From assembly GCA_049889815.1 (NCBI GenBank), contig JBMHCR010000023.1, forward strand, positions 28,825 through 92,824: a stretch of DNA of 64,000 nucleotides. The letters are read 5' to 3'. The notes under the pieces were generated by a model, which saw only the letters and a program-made list of their open reading frames with translations, searched no databases and was not told where the DNA came from. The stretch is from JBPOFY01 sp049889815 (lineage in GTDB: Bacteria; Verrucomicrobiota; Verrucomicrobiia; Opitutales; Coraliomargaritaceae). The position numbers were made by a program, and so were the translations under genes. This document shows positions 51,193 to 62,621 of this stretch, one piece after another; positions within the stretch are counted from its first letter, which is position 1; the number at the start of each line of letters is the position of its first letter.

Positions 51193-51618
51193 TTAGTCAA
51201 CGATCTCGAGACCCATCGAACGGGCTGTGCCAGCGATGATATTGAACGCCGCGTCCTCTGTGGTTGCGTTGAGGTCGTTCTTCTTGATTTCGCAGATCTC
51301 AAGCACCTGCTTGCGTGTCACAGTTCCTACCTTGTCGCGGTTTGGCACACCAGAACCTTTAGCGATGCCGGCAGCCTTCTTGAGAAGCACCGCAGCTGGT
51401 GGGGACTTGAGAATGAAGCTGAAAGAGCGGTCTGCATAGACCGTGATAACGACCGGAAGGATCATACCTGCTTGGTCTTTGGTCTTTGCATTAAACTCCT
51501 TACAGAAGCCCATGATGTTAACACCTTGCGCACCCAGAGCTGGTCCAACTGGAGGAGCTGGATTAGCGGAGCCCGCTGGCAATTGTAGACGAATTTGTCC
51601 TGTGATTTTCTTAGACAT
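51193..51618 (-). CDS. rplK: 50S ribosomal protein L11
   Basis: L11 binds the GTPase-associated centre of 23S rRNA and is required for RelA activation in many bacteria. The 141-residue protein has the proline-rich N-domain (ITGQIRLQLPAGSANPAPPV, GPALGAQGVNIMGFCKEFNA) and the rRNA-binding C-domain (GSGVPNRDKVGTVTRKQVLE, GTARSMGLEIVD). Length and motifs are canonical. It starts 6 bp after nusG. Confidence 0.98.
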   Translation of the reverse strand: MSKKITGQIRLQLPAGSANPAPPVGPALGAQGVNIMGFCKEFNAKTKDQAGMILPVVITVYADRSFSFILKSPPAAVLLKKAAGIAKGSGVPNRDKVGTVTRKQVLEICEIKKNDLNATTEDAAFNIIAGTARSMGLEIVD

Positions 51619-51624
51619 AGCAGA

Positions 51625-52191
<567 letters not shown>

Positions 52192-52247
52192 ATTTGTGTC
52201 TGTAGAAAGAAATTGAGAGGCAGCGAGGAGCAACGAAGTCGCTAAGA

Positions 52248-52454
52248 CTAGTTGGTCACCCAGGAGGTGATCAACTCGACGCCATTCATCAGTGAAAAGT
52301 CAATGAGCGCGATGTAGGAACCAAGGATAGCGGTTGCGATGAGGACAAGGATCGTCGAATCACGCAACTCGGTCTTGGTGGGCCATGAGGCCTTCTTAAG
52401 CTCGGCAATAGTCTCTCTGTAGAAGAGACGGATACTGGTGAATGGGTTTTTCAT
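52248..52454 (-). CDS. secE: Preprotein translocase subunit SecE
   Basis: SecE clamps SecY in the protein-export channel. The 68-residue protein is of the short, single-helix type: an amphipathic start (IRLFYRETIAELKKASWPTK), the conserved WP(T/S)K followed by the TE motif, and one membrane helix (about 32-52, STILVLIATAILGSYIALID). The gene sits between tRNA-Trp and nusG, its normal place. Confidence 0.96.
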   Translation of the reverse strand: MKNPFTSIRLFYRETIAELKKASWPTKTELRDSTILVLIATAILGSYIALIDFSLMNGVELITSWVTN

Positions 52455-52462
52455 TGAGATAA

Positions 52463-52538
<76 letters not shown>

Positions 52539-52576
52539 ATGAGAAAAATTAGATGAAATTCGATTTAAACAGTGAA

Positions 52577-52603
52577 GCCGAGGGCCCCTAGAGAGCCCTC
52601 GGC
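52577..52603 (-). other. Strong hairpin between tuf and tRNA-Trp
   Basis: GCCGAGGG/CCCTCGGC (52577-52584 and 52596-52603) forms a perfect 8-bp stem, extended by ACAGT/ACTGT further out. No T run follows on the minus strand, so it is more likely a processing site or partial terminator that separates the very abundant tuf mRNA from the tRNA and secE-nusG. Confidence 0.55.
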
Positions 52604-52637
52604 GAAAACTGTGATTTTTTGGTGTCGTTGAGGTGAC

Positions 52638-53828
<1,191 letters not shown>

Positions 53829-53863
53829 GATGTTATTTAGTGTTGAGAGATTGTTTATATTAG

Positions 53864-53940
<77 letters not shown>

Positions 53941-54070
53941 CACTGGGAAAGTTGATGAGTCGACTTTCAACAACGCTTAGGGTTGAAAAAAGAAAGATGG
54001 GGAAAGTGGTCGGCGGGTATAGGGCAGTCAATACTTATTTACAAAAAATGATGCCCCTGGTTTTGCCCCC

Positions 54071-54091
54071 TAAAATAGGGCTTCCAAGCCC
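54071..54091 (-). terminator. Probable terminator of rnhB
   Basis: On the minus strand GGGCT-TGGA-AGCCC (arms 54078-54082 and 54087-54091) is followed by TATTTTA. It lies 11 bp after the rnhB stop. The stem is short, so this is a moderate call. Confidence 0.55.
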
Positions 54092-54101
54092 GATTCAACG
54101 A

Positions 54102-54848
54102 CTAATCGGAAGATTCTCCGCCCATGATCTTCCGCAAAAACAATTCACGGTGAATCGGACAGGGTCCGCAGGCCCATAAAGCCTCTCGATGCCTCCTAGT
54201 CCCGTAGCCCTTATGCAACTCAAATCCATAGCCAGGGAAGCACTCCGAAAGCTCTACCATCACACGATCTCGAGTCACTTTTGCTGCGATACTTGCCATC
54301 GCGATCGCGAGGGATTTCCCGTCACCTTTCACAATACCCTCGTGAGCATAGGGAAATGGCTTCAAGGGGCGACCATCTACAATTAACGCTACCTGCCGGG
54401 GGCCCTTACATTCACTCGGACGACCGGAGACAGCCGCCTCTACCTTAAAGAGTGGATCGTCATAAACTGACGGCAGCTCCCAACCCCGCGCCCTACTTGC
54501 TAAAATCTCAACCGCGCGCTGCATTGCCAAACGGGTCGCGCCCAAGATATTGAGTTGGGCAATTTCCTCTACGCTGCCGGACGCCACCGCGAAGTCTAAC
54601 ATGCCCGCGTCCTTGAGCTGTTTCAATATAGCAAACTGCCCCTCACGTGCTTCGCCGCTCATTTGCTTGGAATCGTTGATTTGAGCACTTCGCTCGAGCG
54701 CCTCACAGGACTCAAAAAATTCAGGCTTAAGCACACAGGCGCCCGCGACCACCGGACCCGCTAGGCAACCCCGCCCTGCTTCATCAATGCCGATTAGGCA
54801 CCGCGAGACCTTCAAAAGATCAAAATCATGCTGCTGGAGGGTATTCAT
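54102..54848 (-). CDS. rnhB: Ribonuclease HII
   Basis: RNase HII removes ribonucleotides and RNA from DNA duplexes. The 248-residue protein has all catalytic acids: D22 and E23 in GIDEAGRG, D158 in LIVDGRPL, and D176 in KGDGKSLA, followed by MASIAAKVTRDR and the C-terminal YGFELHKGYGTRRH. It is about 40-50 residues longer than typical enzymes because of an insertion of roughly 35 residues (about 117-151, including WELPSVYDDPLF) between the AMQRAVE helix and the catalytic strand. It stands in front of the tuf operon, downstream of katG, both on the minus strand but separated by a terminator. Confidence 0.93.
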   Translation of the reverse strand: MNTLQQHDFDLLKVSRCLIGIDEAGRGCLAGPVVAGACVLKPEFFESCEALERSAQINDSKQMSGEAREGQFAILKQLKDAGMLDFAVASGSVEEIAQLNILGATRLAMQRAVEILASRARGWELPSVYDDPLFKVEAAVSGRPSECKGPRQVALIVDGRPLKPFPYAHEGIVKGDGKSLAIAMASIAAKVTRDRVMVELSECFPGYGFELHKGYGTRRHREALWACGPCPIHRELFLRKIMGGESSD

Positions 54849-54856
54849 GCTTACGT

Positions 54857-54890
54857 AAAAAACGCCCCAGCCTTGTAGGCACGGGGCGTT
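54857..54890 (-). terminator. Terminator of katG
   Basis: Stem AACGCCCC/GGGGCGTT (arms 54861-54868 and 54883-54890), with a T run on the minus strand (54857-54862), 21 bp after the katG stop and just before rnhB. Confidence 0.88.
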
Positions 54891-54911
54891 TCGAAATCGA
54901 TCCGAAAGTTT

Positions 54912-57143
<2,232 letters not shown>

Positions 57144-57218
57144 AGTTATTGTTTAGTGCTTCATTAAAAGTTATCTGACCAAGATGCAGCCACTTAAAGT
57201 TTAACCGCTTATACAAAC

Positions 57219-57253
57219 AAAAAAGGCGCAGTCTTCAAGTAACCACGCCTTTT
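57219..57253 (-). terminator. Terminator of the LpxH-like gene
   Basis: AAAAGGCG/CGCCTTTT (arms 57221-57228 and 57246-57253) forms a perfect 8-bp stem. On the minus strand it ends in a T run (57219-57224). It lies between the LpxH-like stop and the katG start. Confidence 0.85.
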
Positions 57254-57396
57254 CGTTTAAATTAATATACCTGCTACCCTGCTTTGAACAAATCCGCTTT
57301 GTTCTTAGGGAATGAGATTATTTTTCCTTCCACGGCGCGAGGGTCAGCGTCTTTAGGCCGTTCTCGCAATCCACAGGCAAGACTAGATGAAAAAAC

Positions 57397-58230
57397 TTAC
57401 ACACTAGAAGCGAGCGCTTCAGTCGGTAAAGTTTGGTCCTGAAAGTCCTCCGCAGACATTTCAATTACACCACTATCGAGCTGTGCTTTAAACTCGTCAT
57501 ACTCGAGAACCTGCAAGCTGCCATCCTGATGCTCTACGATGGCAGTCAACGACTCCACCCAGTCGCCGGAATTCACATAGTGCACGCCGTCAATCATCTT
57601 GTCGTCTGGAGTGTGGATGTGTCCGCACATCACACCATAGCAGCCTTTAGCCTTAGCGAGTTTAACAAGTTGATCTTCGTAGTTCGAAATGAAGCTAACC
57701 GCCGATTTGACGCGGCTCTTGATGTATTTACTAAGTGAGAAATTACCCTTGCCCTTGCAACGCCACCAGCGGCTGTAAACACGATTAAAGCTGAGCAGCC
57801 ACTGATAGCCAAAATCACCGATGTGAGAAAGAATTTTGAGGTGGGTAGTCACTAAGTCAAAGACGTCCCCGTGGAGCACCAAATACTCCTTACCTTGCAC
57901 AGTGCGAAACAGGTAATCTTCACGAATTTGAATGTTCATGAAGTCGATCGGCATAAAGCGCCGAAGCAGATCATCGTGATTTCCGCGCAGGTAGATCACC
58001 TCGGTGCCTTGCTTCTCCATCTTCTTCAGAATCAGGCGCACGAAGCGTGTGTGACTACTCTCCCACTTGCCGGAGCGGCTGAGTTGCCAAGCGTCGATAA
58101 TGTCACCGTTGAGGATCAAGCGGTCACAGCGGGTATGTTTCAAAAACTCATTAACTTCGTCAATTTTGCAATGAGGTGTCCCTAGGTGCACATCCGAAAG
58201 GATGATCGTCTTGTATTTTAGCTTCTTCAT
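57397..58230 (-). CDS. UDP-2,3-diacylglucosamine diphosphatase-like metallophosphoesterase
   Basis: The 277-residue protein is a calcineurin-like phosphoesterase of the LpxH group. LpxH hydrolyses UDP-2,3-diacylglucosamine to lipid X in lipid A synthesis at the membrane surface. The two-metal motifs are all present: LSDVHLG (D13, H15), NGDIIDAWQL, RGNHDDLL, VLHGDVFD and GHIHTPDD. The region around RVYSRWWRCKGKGNFSLSKY (about 151-170) is basic and aromatic as in LpxH-like lids. The C-terminal part (about 235-277) is acidic and extra. It is not next to other lpx genes, so a related phosphoesterase with a different lipid substrate is possible. Confidence 0.8.
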   Translation of the reverse strand: MKKLKYKTIILSDVHLGTPHCKIDEVNEFLKHTRCDRLILNGDIIDAWQLSRSGKWESSHTRFVRLILKKMEKQGTEVIYLRGNHDDLLRRFMPIDFMNIQIREDYLFRTVQGKEYLVLHGDVFDLVTTHLKILSHIGDFGYQWLLSFNRVYSRWWRCKGKGNFSLSKYIKSRVKSAVSFISNYEDQLVKLAKAKGCYGVMCGHIHTPDDKMIDGVHYVNSGDWVESLTAIVEHQDGSLQVLEYDEFKAQLDSGVIEMSAEDFQDQTLPTEALASSV

Positions 58231-58307
58231 AAATTGCTGACTTTAAGAATGTTAAATTAGTTATTAACATTCCAACTTATGGACCCAAAGATTAAGGAGA
58301 CTTTGAA

Positions 58308-58337
58308 ACAAATGTGCCGCACGAATGATACATTTGT
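58308..58337. promoter_or_regulatory. Inverted ACAAATG/CATTTGT repeat upstream of the LpxH-like gene
   Basis: ACAAATG (58308-58314) and CATTTGT (58331-58337) are inverted copies, and a third CATTTG follows near 58352. They lie about 80 bp before the LpxH-like ATG. They may be a regulator binding site, but could be chance in AT-rich DNA. Confidence 0.25.
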
Positions 58338-58357
58338 GTGACGAAATGCCACATTTG

Positions 58358-59344
58358 CTAATATTTAAACCAGCTCGGCTTTGCTGGCGACTCCAGCCCC
58401 TGCGCCTCATACGCGGTCTTGAAATGCATTTTCGCAAAACTCGGAAGGGCTTCTGCTCCTTTGGTATCGACGATCTTTTTCGCCTGTTCAAGCACCTTGC
58501 CACTCGCTCCTTTGACCAGCTCCTCGCCGAGCTCGTCGGATAACCGCTTCATCTCGCGCACGTAGATCGCCCGCGCGACAATTGACGCAGCTGCCACTAC
58601 CGGATCCTCTTCCGCCTTTGTGCGGCTGATTAATTTAAAATCTTTACGATCCTTCACATACGCATCCACTAGCTTCTGCTTGGTAAACTGATCCAGAATG
58701 CCCCACGGCGCCGCGCGCTTATCAAGCGCCTCGTTGAGTGATTTACCATGGTACCAAGCGAGGAGCTTGTTGAGATTGTTTCCGAACTTTCCATACAGGT
58801 CGTTGTATTTAACCATGCGGGCGAATGCAGTCGCAATGACGACCCCTTTGGTATTCCGAATCACCTTATCCAATTTCAGAATCGTATTGTCGGTAATCTT
58901 CTTACTATCACAAACACCGGCCTCGATCCACGCACGCACCATGTCACCATCTGCGACCACGCAAGCAGTTACCAGAGGACCAAATAAATCACCTTTGCCA
59001 CTCTCATCGCAGCCCGCATGCAACTCATACCATTCAGGGTGATGCACTTCATCATAACCGAGACGCGCATCTAAGGTCACCTGCGCCTCTACGATATCGC
59101 GGACAAAGTCTTCGGTCTTTTTACCCTGAACCACCAACTTACCGCTTTGATAGCCGACAATATTGACACCGTCGCCTTTGAACGCGAACAGCGAATAGGC
59201 CACATCATAGGGAATATAAGCGCCAGCGTCCTCCAGAATTTCTGCCAACTGATCCATCTGCTCGTCCTCCAATTTGATGGTATAGAGCTTCTTCACTTTT
59301 GGACTCTCATCCTCAGCAGCTGACTTTGTCTTTTTTTTCGCCAT
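58358..59344 (-). CDS. rnhC: Ribonuclease HIII
   Basis: RNase HIII degrades RNA in RNA-DNA hybrids. The 328-residue protein has the diagnostic N-terminal TBP-like domain (about 20-90, KLYTIKLEDEQMDQLAEILE and then VQGKKTEDF) and the catalytic core starting GCDESGKGDLFGPLV (D113, E114), SKKITDN, NLNKLLAWYHGKSL and AASIVARAIYVREM. I chose the ATG at 59342-59344 (MAKKKTKSAAEDES), a basic start typical here; the longer frame adds 10 residues. With rnhB at 54.1 kb this genome has both HII and HIII. It is divergent from the mechanosensitive channel. Confidence 0.94.
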   Translation of the reverse strand: MAKKKTKSAAEDESPKVKKLYTIKLEDEQMDQLAEILEDAGAYIPYDVAYSLFAFKGDGVNIVGYQSGKLVVQGKKTEDFVRDIVEAQVTLDARLGYDEVHHPEWYELHAGCDESGKGDLFGPLVTACVVADGDMVRAWIEAGVCDSKKITDNTILKLDKVIRNTKGVVIATAFARMVKYNDLYGKFGNNLNKLLAWYHGKSLNEALDKRAAPWGILDQFTKQKLVDAYVKDRKDFKLISRTKAEEDPVVAAASIVARAIYVREMKRLSDELGEELVKGASGKVLEQAKKIVDTKGAEALPSFAKMHFKTAYEAQGLESPAKPSWFKY

Positions 59345-59443
59345 CCCTAGGGTCAAGTCCACACCACAGCGCAAGGCGAATCAAGACTCTAACCACAAAA
59401 CCAGCTATTGAAAAACCGATAATAACCGAACACAACTATTCAG

Positions 59444-60706
59444 ATGATGATCGACACTCTTACGAATTGGTTTCTCACAATCGGGTTTTCTGAGTTTAAC
59501 GCACAGGCGCTAGGCCTCTTCTGCGCCTTCCTACTGATCATCCTCCTTGCCCTGATCGCCAACCACGCCGCAAAGGCCATCATCCGCTGGGTCATTCATC
59601 CCATTATTCAAAGAACCTCGGCCTCATGGGATGACCTGCTGATCGACAAAAGAGTCATTGTGCGTTTTTCGCACATCCTGCCGGCAGCAGCCATTCACTT
59701 CTATGCGCCCACAGTGTTTGCAGATTTCCCCGGGGTCGTCGCTAACTTTACGGTAGCGCTGAACACCTACCTGATCGTAATCATACTGTTCATCATCGAT
59801 GGAGTACTAAATTTCCTTCGTGCGGTCTGGGAATCAGGACCCGTCGGGAAACGCTACCCCGCCAAGAGTTTTGCGCAGGCAGCGAAATTGGTAATCAACC
59901 TGATCGGCATCATCTTCATTCTGTCCGCAATTCTCGGCAAATCACCTCTGGTCTTGTTCTCTGGCTTAGGTGCGATCACCGCGATTCTACTGTTGATTTT
60001 CAAAGACGCGATTCTCGGTCTCGTCGCAGGTTTTCAGCTCTCAGTCAACCACATGGTCATGGTCGGCGATTGGATTGAGATGCCCGCCCGCGGCGCTGAC
60101 GGCGATGTCATCGACGTTTCGCTGACCACCGTGAAAGTGCAAAATTGGGACAAAACCATCACCACGATCCCGACCTACGCGCTGATTTCCGATTCTTTCA
60201 AAAACTGGCGCGGCATGAGCGAGTCGGGCGGTCGTCGGATCAAGCGCGCAGTGCAGATAGACATGCGTACCATTCAATTTGCCGACGAGCAATTGCTCGA
60301 ACGATTCAAACGGATGCGCTTGCTACGGCCATACCTAGAAGAGAAGCTCGCAGAGATACAGAAATACAACGATGAGGTCGGCGACGACCTTGCCGAACTC
60401 ATCAATGGTCGCCGCCTTACCAATATCGGAACTTTCCGAGCCTATTGCGTCGCCTATCTGAAAAATCATCCAAAGATACACCAACAGGGCATGACTTTGC
60501 TCGTGCGCCAACTGGCACCGGGTGAGAAAGGTCTCCCAATCGAGCTCTATTGCTTCACCAACGACATCGCATGGGTGAACTACGAAGACATTCAGGGCGA
60601 TCTATTCGATCACCTACTATCCATTCTACCAGAGTTCGGCCTCAGCCCGTATCAAGCGCCAAGTGGCTCAGACTTAGAGAAAGCAGGCGCACTCTTAAAA
60701 GGATGA
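59444..60706 (+). CDS. Mechanosensitive ion channel, YbdG-like (MscS superfamily)
   Basis: MscS-type channels open on membrane tension to release solutes after osmotic downshock. The 420-residue protein has four to five helices (for example 21-43, 94-112, 146-163), then the pore-lining segment LFSGLGAITAILLLIFKDAI, LGLVAGFQLSVNHMVMVGDW and the beta domain with IEMPARGADGDVIDVSLTTV, WDKTITTIPTYALISDSFKN. The insertion-containing cytoplasmic C-terminal part (RRIKRAVQIDMRTIQF, LTNIGTFRAYCVAYLKNHP) matches the YbdG/MscM subgroup. The start may be either of two adjacent ATGs. A small zinc-ribbon gene follows after 38 bp. Confidence 0.92.
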   Translation: MMIDTLTNWFLTIGFSEFNAQALGLFCAFLLIILLALIANHAAKAIIRWVIHPIIQRTSASWDDLLIDKRVIVRFSHILPAAAIHFYAPTVFADFPGVVANFTVALNTYLIVIILFIIDGVLNFLRAVWESGPVGKRYPAKSFAQAAKLVINLIGIIFILSAILGKSPLVLFSGLGAITAILLLIFKDAILGLVAGFQLSVNHMVMVGDWIEMPARGADGDVIDVSLTTVKVQNWDKTITTIPTYALISDSFKNWRGMSESGGRRIKRAVQIDMRTIQFADEQLLERFKRMRLLRPYLEEKLAEIQKYNDEVGDDLAELINGRRLTNIGTFRAYCVAYLKNHPKIHQQGMTLLVRQLAPGEKGLPIELYCFTNDIAWVNYEDIQGDLFDHLLSILPEFGLSPYQAPSGSDLEKAGALLKG

Positions 60707-60744
60707 CGGGATTTCCACATCACAAATAGATTTTTAAAAAAGAA

Positions 60745-60999
60745 TTGATTTCACAACCGCTCCCTTCTTCGCTCTGCGAGCTACGCAGGACAGCCTGCAT
60801 TCGCTGCGGTGCCCCTACTCCACACAAGTTGGACGGAGTCGCTCTTTGCAATAACTGCTACAGCGTTTTCGGCGCTTGCTGCGCCGGCGAGTTTGAAGAC
60901 GACGATCTCTTAAGCGACGGCTCCAAGAATCAACATAATATGAGTAGTCAGAGGACAGAAACCAATCCTGACCTCTGTCTTCCGTCTTCTGCCCTCTGA
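60745..60999 (+). CDS. Small zinc-ribbon-like protein
   Basis: The 84-residue frame contains C18-x2-C21 (CIRCGAPTPHKLDG) and C35-x2-C38 (ALCNNCYSVFGACC), the form of a treble-clef or zinc-ribbon knuckle, followed by a patch of acidic residues (EFEDDDL). I believe this pattern (RCGxPTPHxxDGxxLCxxCY...CC) occurs in short uncharacterised proteins of other Verrucomicrobiota, but cannot name a family. No ATG is available before the cysteines; the first possible start is TTG at 60745. The last 18 residues or so are encoded by an inverted repeat (60948-60999), so the natural end of the protein has probably been replaced. It lies 38 bp after the channel gene. Confidence 0.65.
   Translation: MISQPLPSSLCELRRTACIRCGAPTPHKLDGVALCNNCYSVFGACCAGEFEDDDLLSDGSKNQHNMSSQRTETNPDLCLPSSAL
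60948..60999. repeat. Inverted repeat at the end of the zinc-ribbon gene
   Basis: TCAGAGGACAGAA (60948-60960) and TTCTGCCCTCTGA (60987-60999) pair with one mismatch, and the middle holds further CTCTGTCTTCCGTCTTCTG repeats. The unit looks like the simple 'cagaggacagaag' type of intergenic repeat. It supplies the last codons and stop of the upstream small gene and lies 8 bp from the rsgA stop, so it may also serve as a bidirectional terminator. Confidence 0.6.
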
Positions 61000-61007
61000 A
61001 TAACGGA

Positions 61008-62096
61008 TCAATAGCCTTTACGCTTATTGTATTTGTCCGCTTTAGACTTCAGCTCACGTCGGTTGCGCCGACCAATCGTAATTTGACGCTTCTTCTGCCT
61101 GCGATCCAAGCGCTCCAATTCAAAGTCCAGTTTCAGGTAGTTGATAAAGCGTTCCTTGCTGAGCGCTCCCGCCTCAATCGACGCACGAATTGCACAGCCC
61201 TTGTCCGTTCCATGCTTACAATCTTTAAACAGGCATTGCTCAGCCATCGCGTCAAAGTCCGCAAAGCTCTGTTTCAAGGTTTTCGCATCCGTCCACATCT
61301 GGATCTCCCGTATGCCTGGGTTGTCGATCAGCATGCCACCCTCGGGTAAAAGCAGCAGTTCTCTAGCCGTCGTCGTATGCATGCCTTTACCGGTCACCGC
61401 ATTGACCTCACCCATCCATTGAACCGCCTCTCCGACCAGATGGTTTATGAGTGACGACTTCCCGACCCCACTGGAGCCGATCATCGCAACGGTCACACCC
61501 GGCTCAATAAAGCGCCGAATCGCATCCACACCTCCAGCCTCGACCGCACAGGTCTGAATCACCTCGATTTCCGGGTTCAAGCCCTGTAAAGCATCGACTG
61601 CCATCCGGTTGATCTCATCGTCGTATAGGTCCGACTTATTTAAGACGGTCAGCGACATCGCGCCACTGCGCTGCATCACCGCATAGTAACGCTCCATACG
61701 CCGTAGATTGAAATCCTGCCCCGCTTCCGTTACCACAAAAACAACGTCGACGTTTGCCGCAATCACCTGCTCCTCGGTGCCTTTCCCGGGAGCCTTTCTC
61801 GATAAACAGGTCTGGCGCTCTAAGCGCGCACGAATAATCCCATCGTACTCATCATTCTCATCACCGAGTTCCAGTGCCACCCAATCACCCACCGCGGGCA
61901 AATCCGCATCTGTTTCAGCCTCGTGATACACAGCACCACTCATGATCACCTCAAGTTCGGATCCATCGCCCAGCAGCGCACCATAAGAAATCTTATTATC
62001 CCGAATCAAACGCGCTGGCTGCCAGCCGTCCATCTGGAGCGATTCAAACTCTTTCGCGTAGATCGCGTTCCACCCTAGAGCCTCGAGTGTCATCAT
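61008..62096 (-). CDS. rsgA: Ribosome small subunit-dependent GTPase A (RsgA)
   Basis: RsgA (YjeQ) is a circularly permuted GTPase that checks late 30S assembly. The 362-residue protein has an N-terminal OB domain (about 25-95), then permuted GTPase motifs in the order G4 (NKSDLY), G5, G1 GSSGVGKSSLI, G2 GKGMHTTTA, G3 DNPGIRE, and a C-terminal zinc finger (CLFKDCKHGTDKGCAI: Cys, Cys, His, Cys). A basic tail (KKRQITIGRRNRRELKSKAD) may touch rRNA. The start is one of two adjacent ATGs (62094-62096 or 62091-62093). It begins 3 bp after the stop of the 91-residue gene, so the two are co-translated. Confidence 0.95.
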   Translation of the reverse strand: MMTLEALGWNAIYAKEFESLQMDGWQPARLIRDNKISYGALLGDGSELEVIMSGAVYHEAETDADLPAVGDWVALELGDENDEYDGIIRARLERQTCLSRKAPGKGTEEQVIAANVDVVFVVTEAGQDFNLRRMERYYAVMQRSGAMSLTVLNKSDLYDDEINRMAVDALQGLNPEIEVIQTCAVEAGGVDAIRRFIEPGVTVAMIGSSGVGKSSLINHLVGEAVQWMGEVNAVTGKGMHTTTARELLLLPEGGMLIDNPGIREIQMWTDAKTLKQSFADFDAMAEQCLFKDCKHGTDKGCAIRASIEAGALSKERFINYLKLDFELERLDRRQKKRQITIGRRNRRELKSKADKYNKRKGY

Positions 62097-62099
62097 TAC

Positions 62100-62375
62100 C
62101 TAAGATTCTTCCTGTTGCTGTGAACCGATCGGCTCAAGCTCTCGATAAAGCGCATCCCACTCCGCCGCAAGACTCGTGGTGCAAACGGGTTGAACCGCAC
62201 GATTGTACCAATACTCAGCATTCCATTGATCGCCCTCGACACGGTGCAGGTAAGCATGCACCCATGCGGCTTCAGCGGTGACCACATGCTGCACCAGCTC
62301 ATGCGCCCGCTTCCAGTCACCCCCCTGCTCAGCTTCCAATGCTTGAATGTAGATATTCTTCGTTTTAGTTGCCAT
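62100..62375 (-). CDS. Small conserved protein preceding rsgA
   Basis: The 91-residue protein reads MATKTKNIYIQALEAEQGGD, then WKRAHELVQHVVTAEAAWVH, AYLHRVEGDQWNAEYWYNRA and an acidic/glutamine tail. The pattern WxxAHxxVQ, AAWVHAYLHRxEGDxxNAxYWYxRA is that of a widespread small uncharacterised helical protein I recall from Proteobacteria and Planctomycetes; it resembles a short TPR-like helical hairpin. It sits 3 bp upstream of rsgA, but I do not know of a functional link. It is cytoplasmic with no signal peptide. Confidence 0.8.
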   Translation of the reverse strand: MATKTKNIYIQALEAEQGGDWKRAHELVQHVVTAEAAWVHAYLHRVEGDQWNAEYWYNRAVQPVCTTSLAAEWDALYRELEPIGSQQQEES

Positions 62376-62537
62376 GGTGTTTTTAGTTCAAACTGTCGCC
62401 ACTACAAAATTATCTCAAGGAATTATCGAACCAGAAAGCTCATCCAAGTAGCGGAACAATGACCGTTGTTTCCGCCTAATCTTGCACAAAACACTGACTA
62501 CAAATAGTCGAACGATGGATTCACAATTCAAAAGATC

Positions 62538-62617
62538 TGCCCGCTACGGATCGCGAAAATACGCAAAGACTCAATAGTTTAGCTTACTTAGCGCCTCTTT
62601 GCGATCCTTAGCGGGCA
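62538..62617. repeat. Long imperfect inverted repeat
   Basis: TGCCCGCTACGGATCGC (62538-62554) and GCGATCCTTAGCGGGCA (62601-62617) pair over 17 bases with one mismatch, and CGCAAAG/CTTTGCG pairs inside. The 80-bp unit lies directly behind the stop of the propeller-like gene and resembles known intergenic repeats of the 'cgcaaagacgc' type. It probably also ends transcription. The rest of 62376-62621 shows no gene. Confidence 0.65.
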
Positions 62618-62621
62618 AAAA

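Noticed and set aside
54003..54031. Sigma-70 promoter of the tuf superoperon at TTGACT (54026-54031)
   Set aside because: No acceptable -10 box is found 16-18 bases away; listed only as a possibility under tRNA-Thr.
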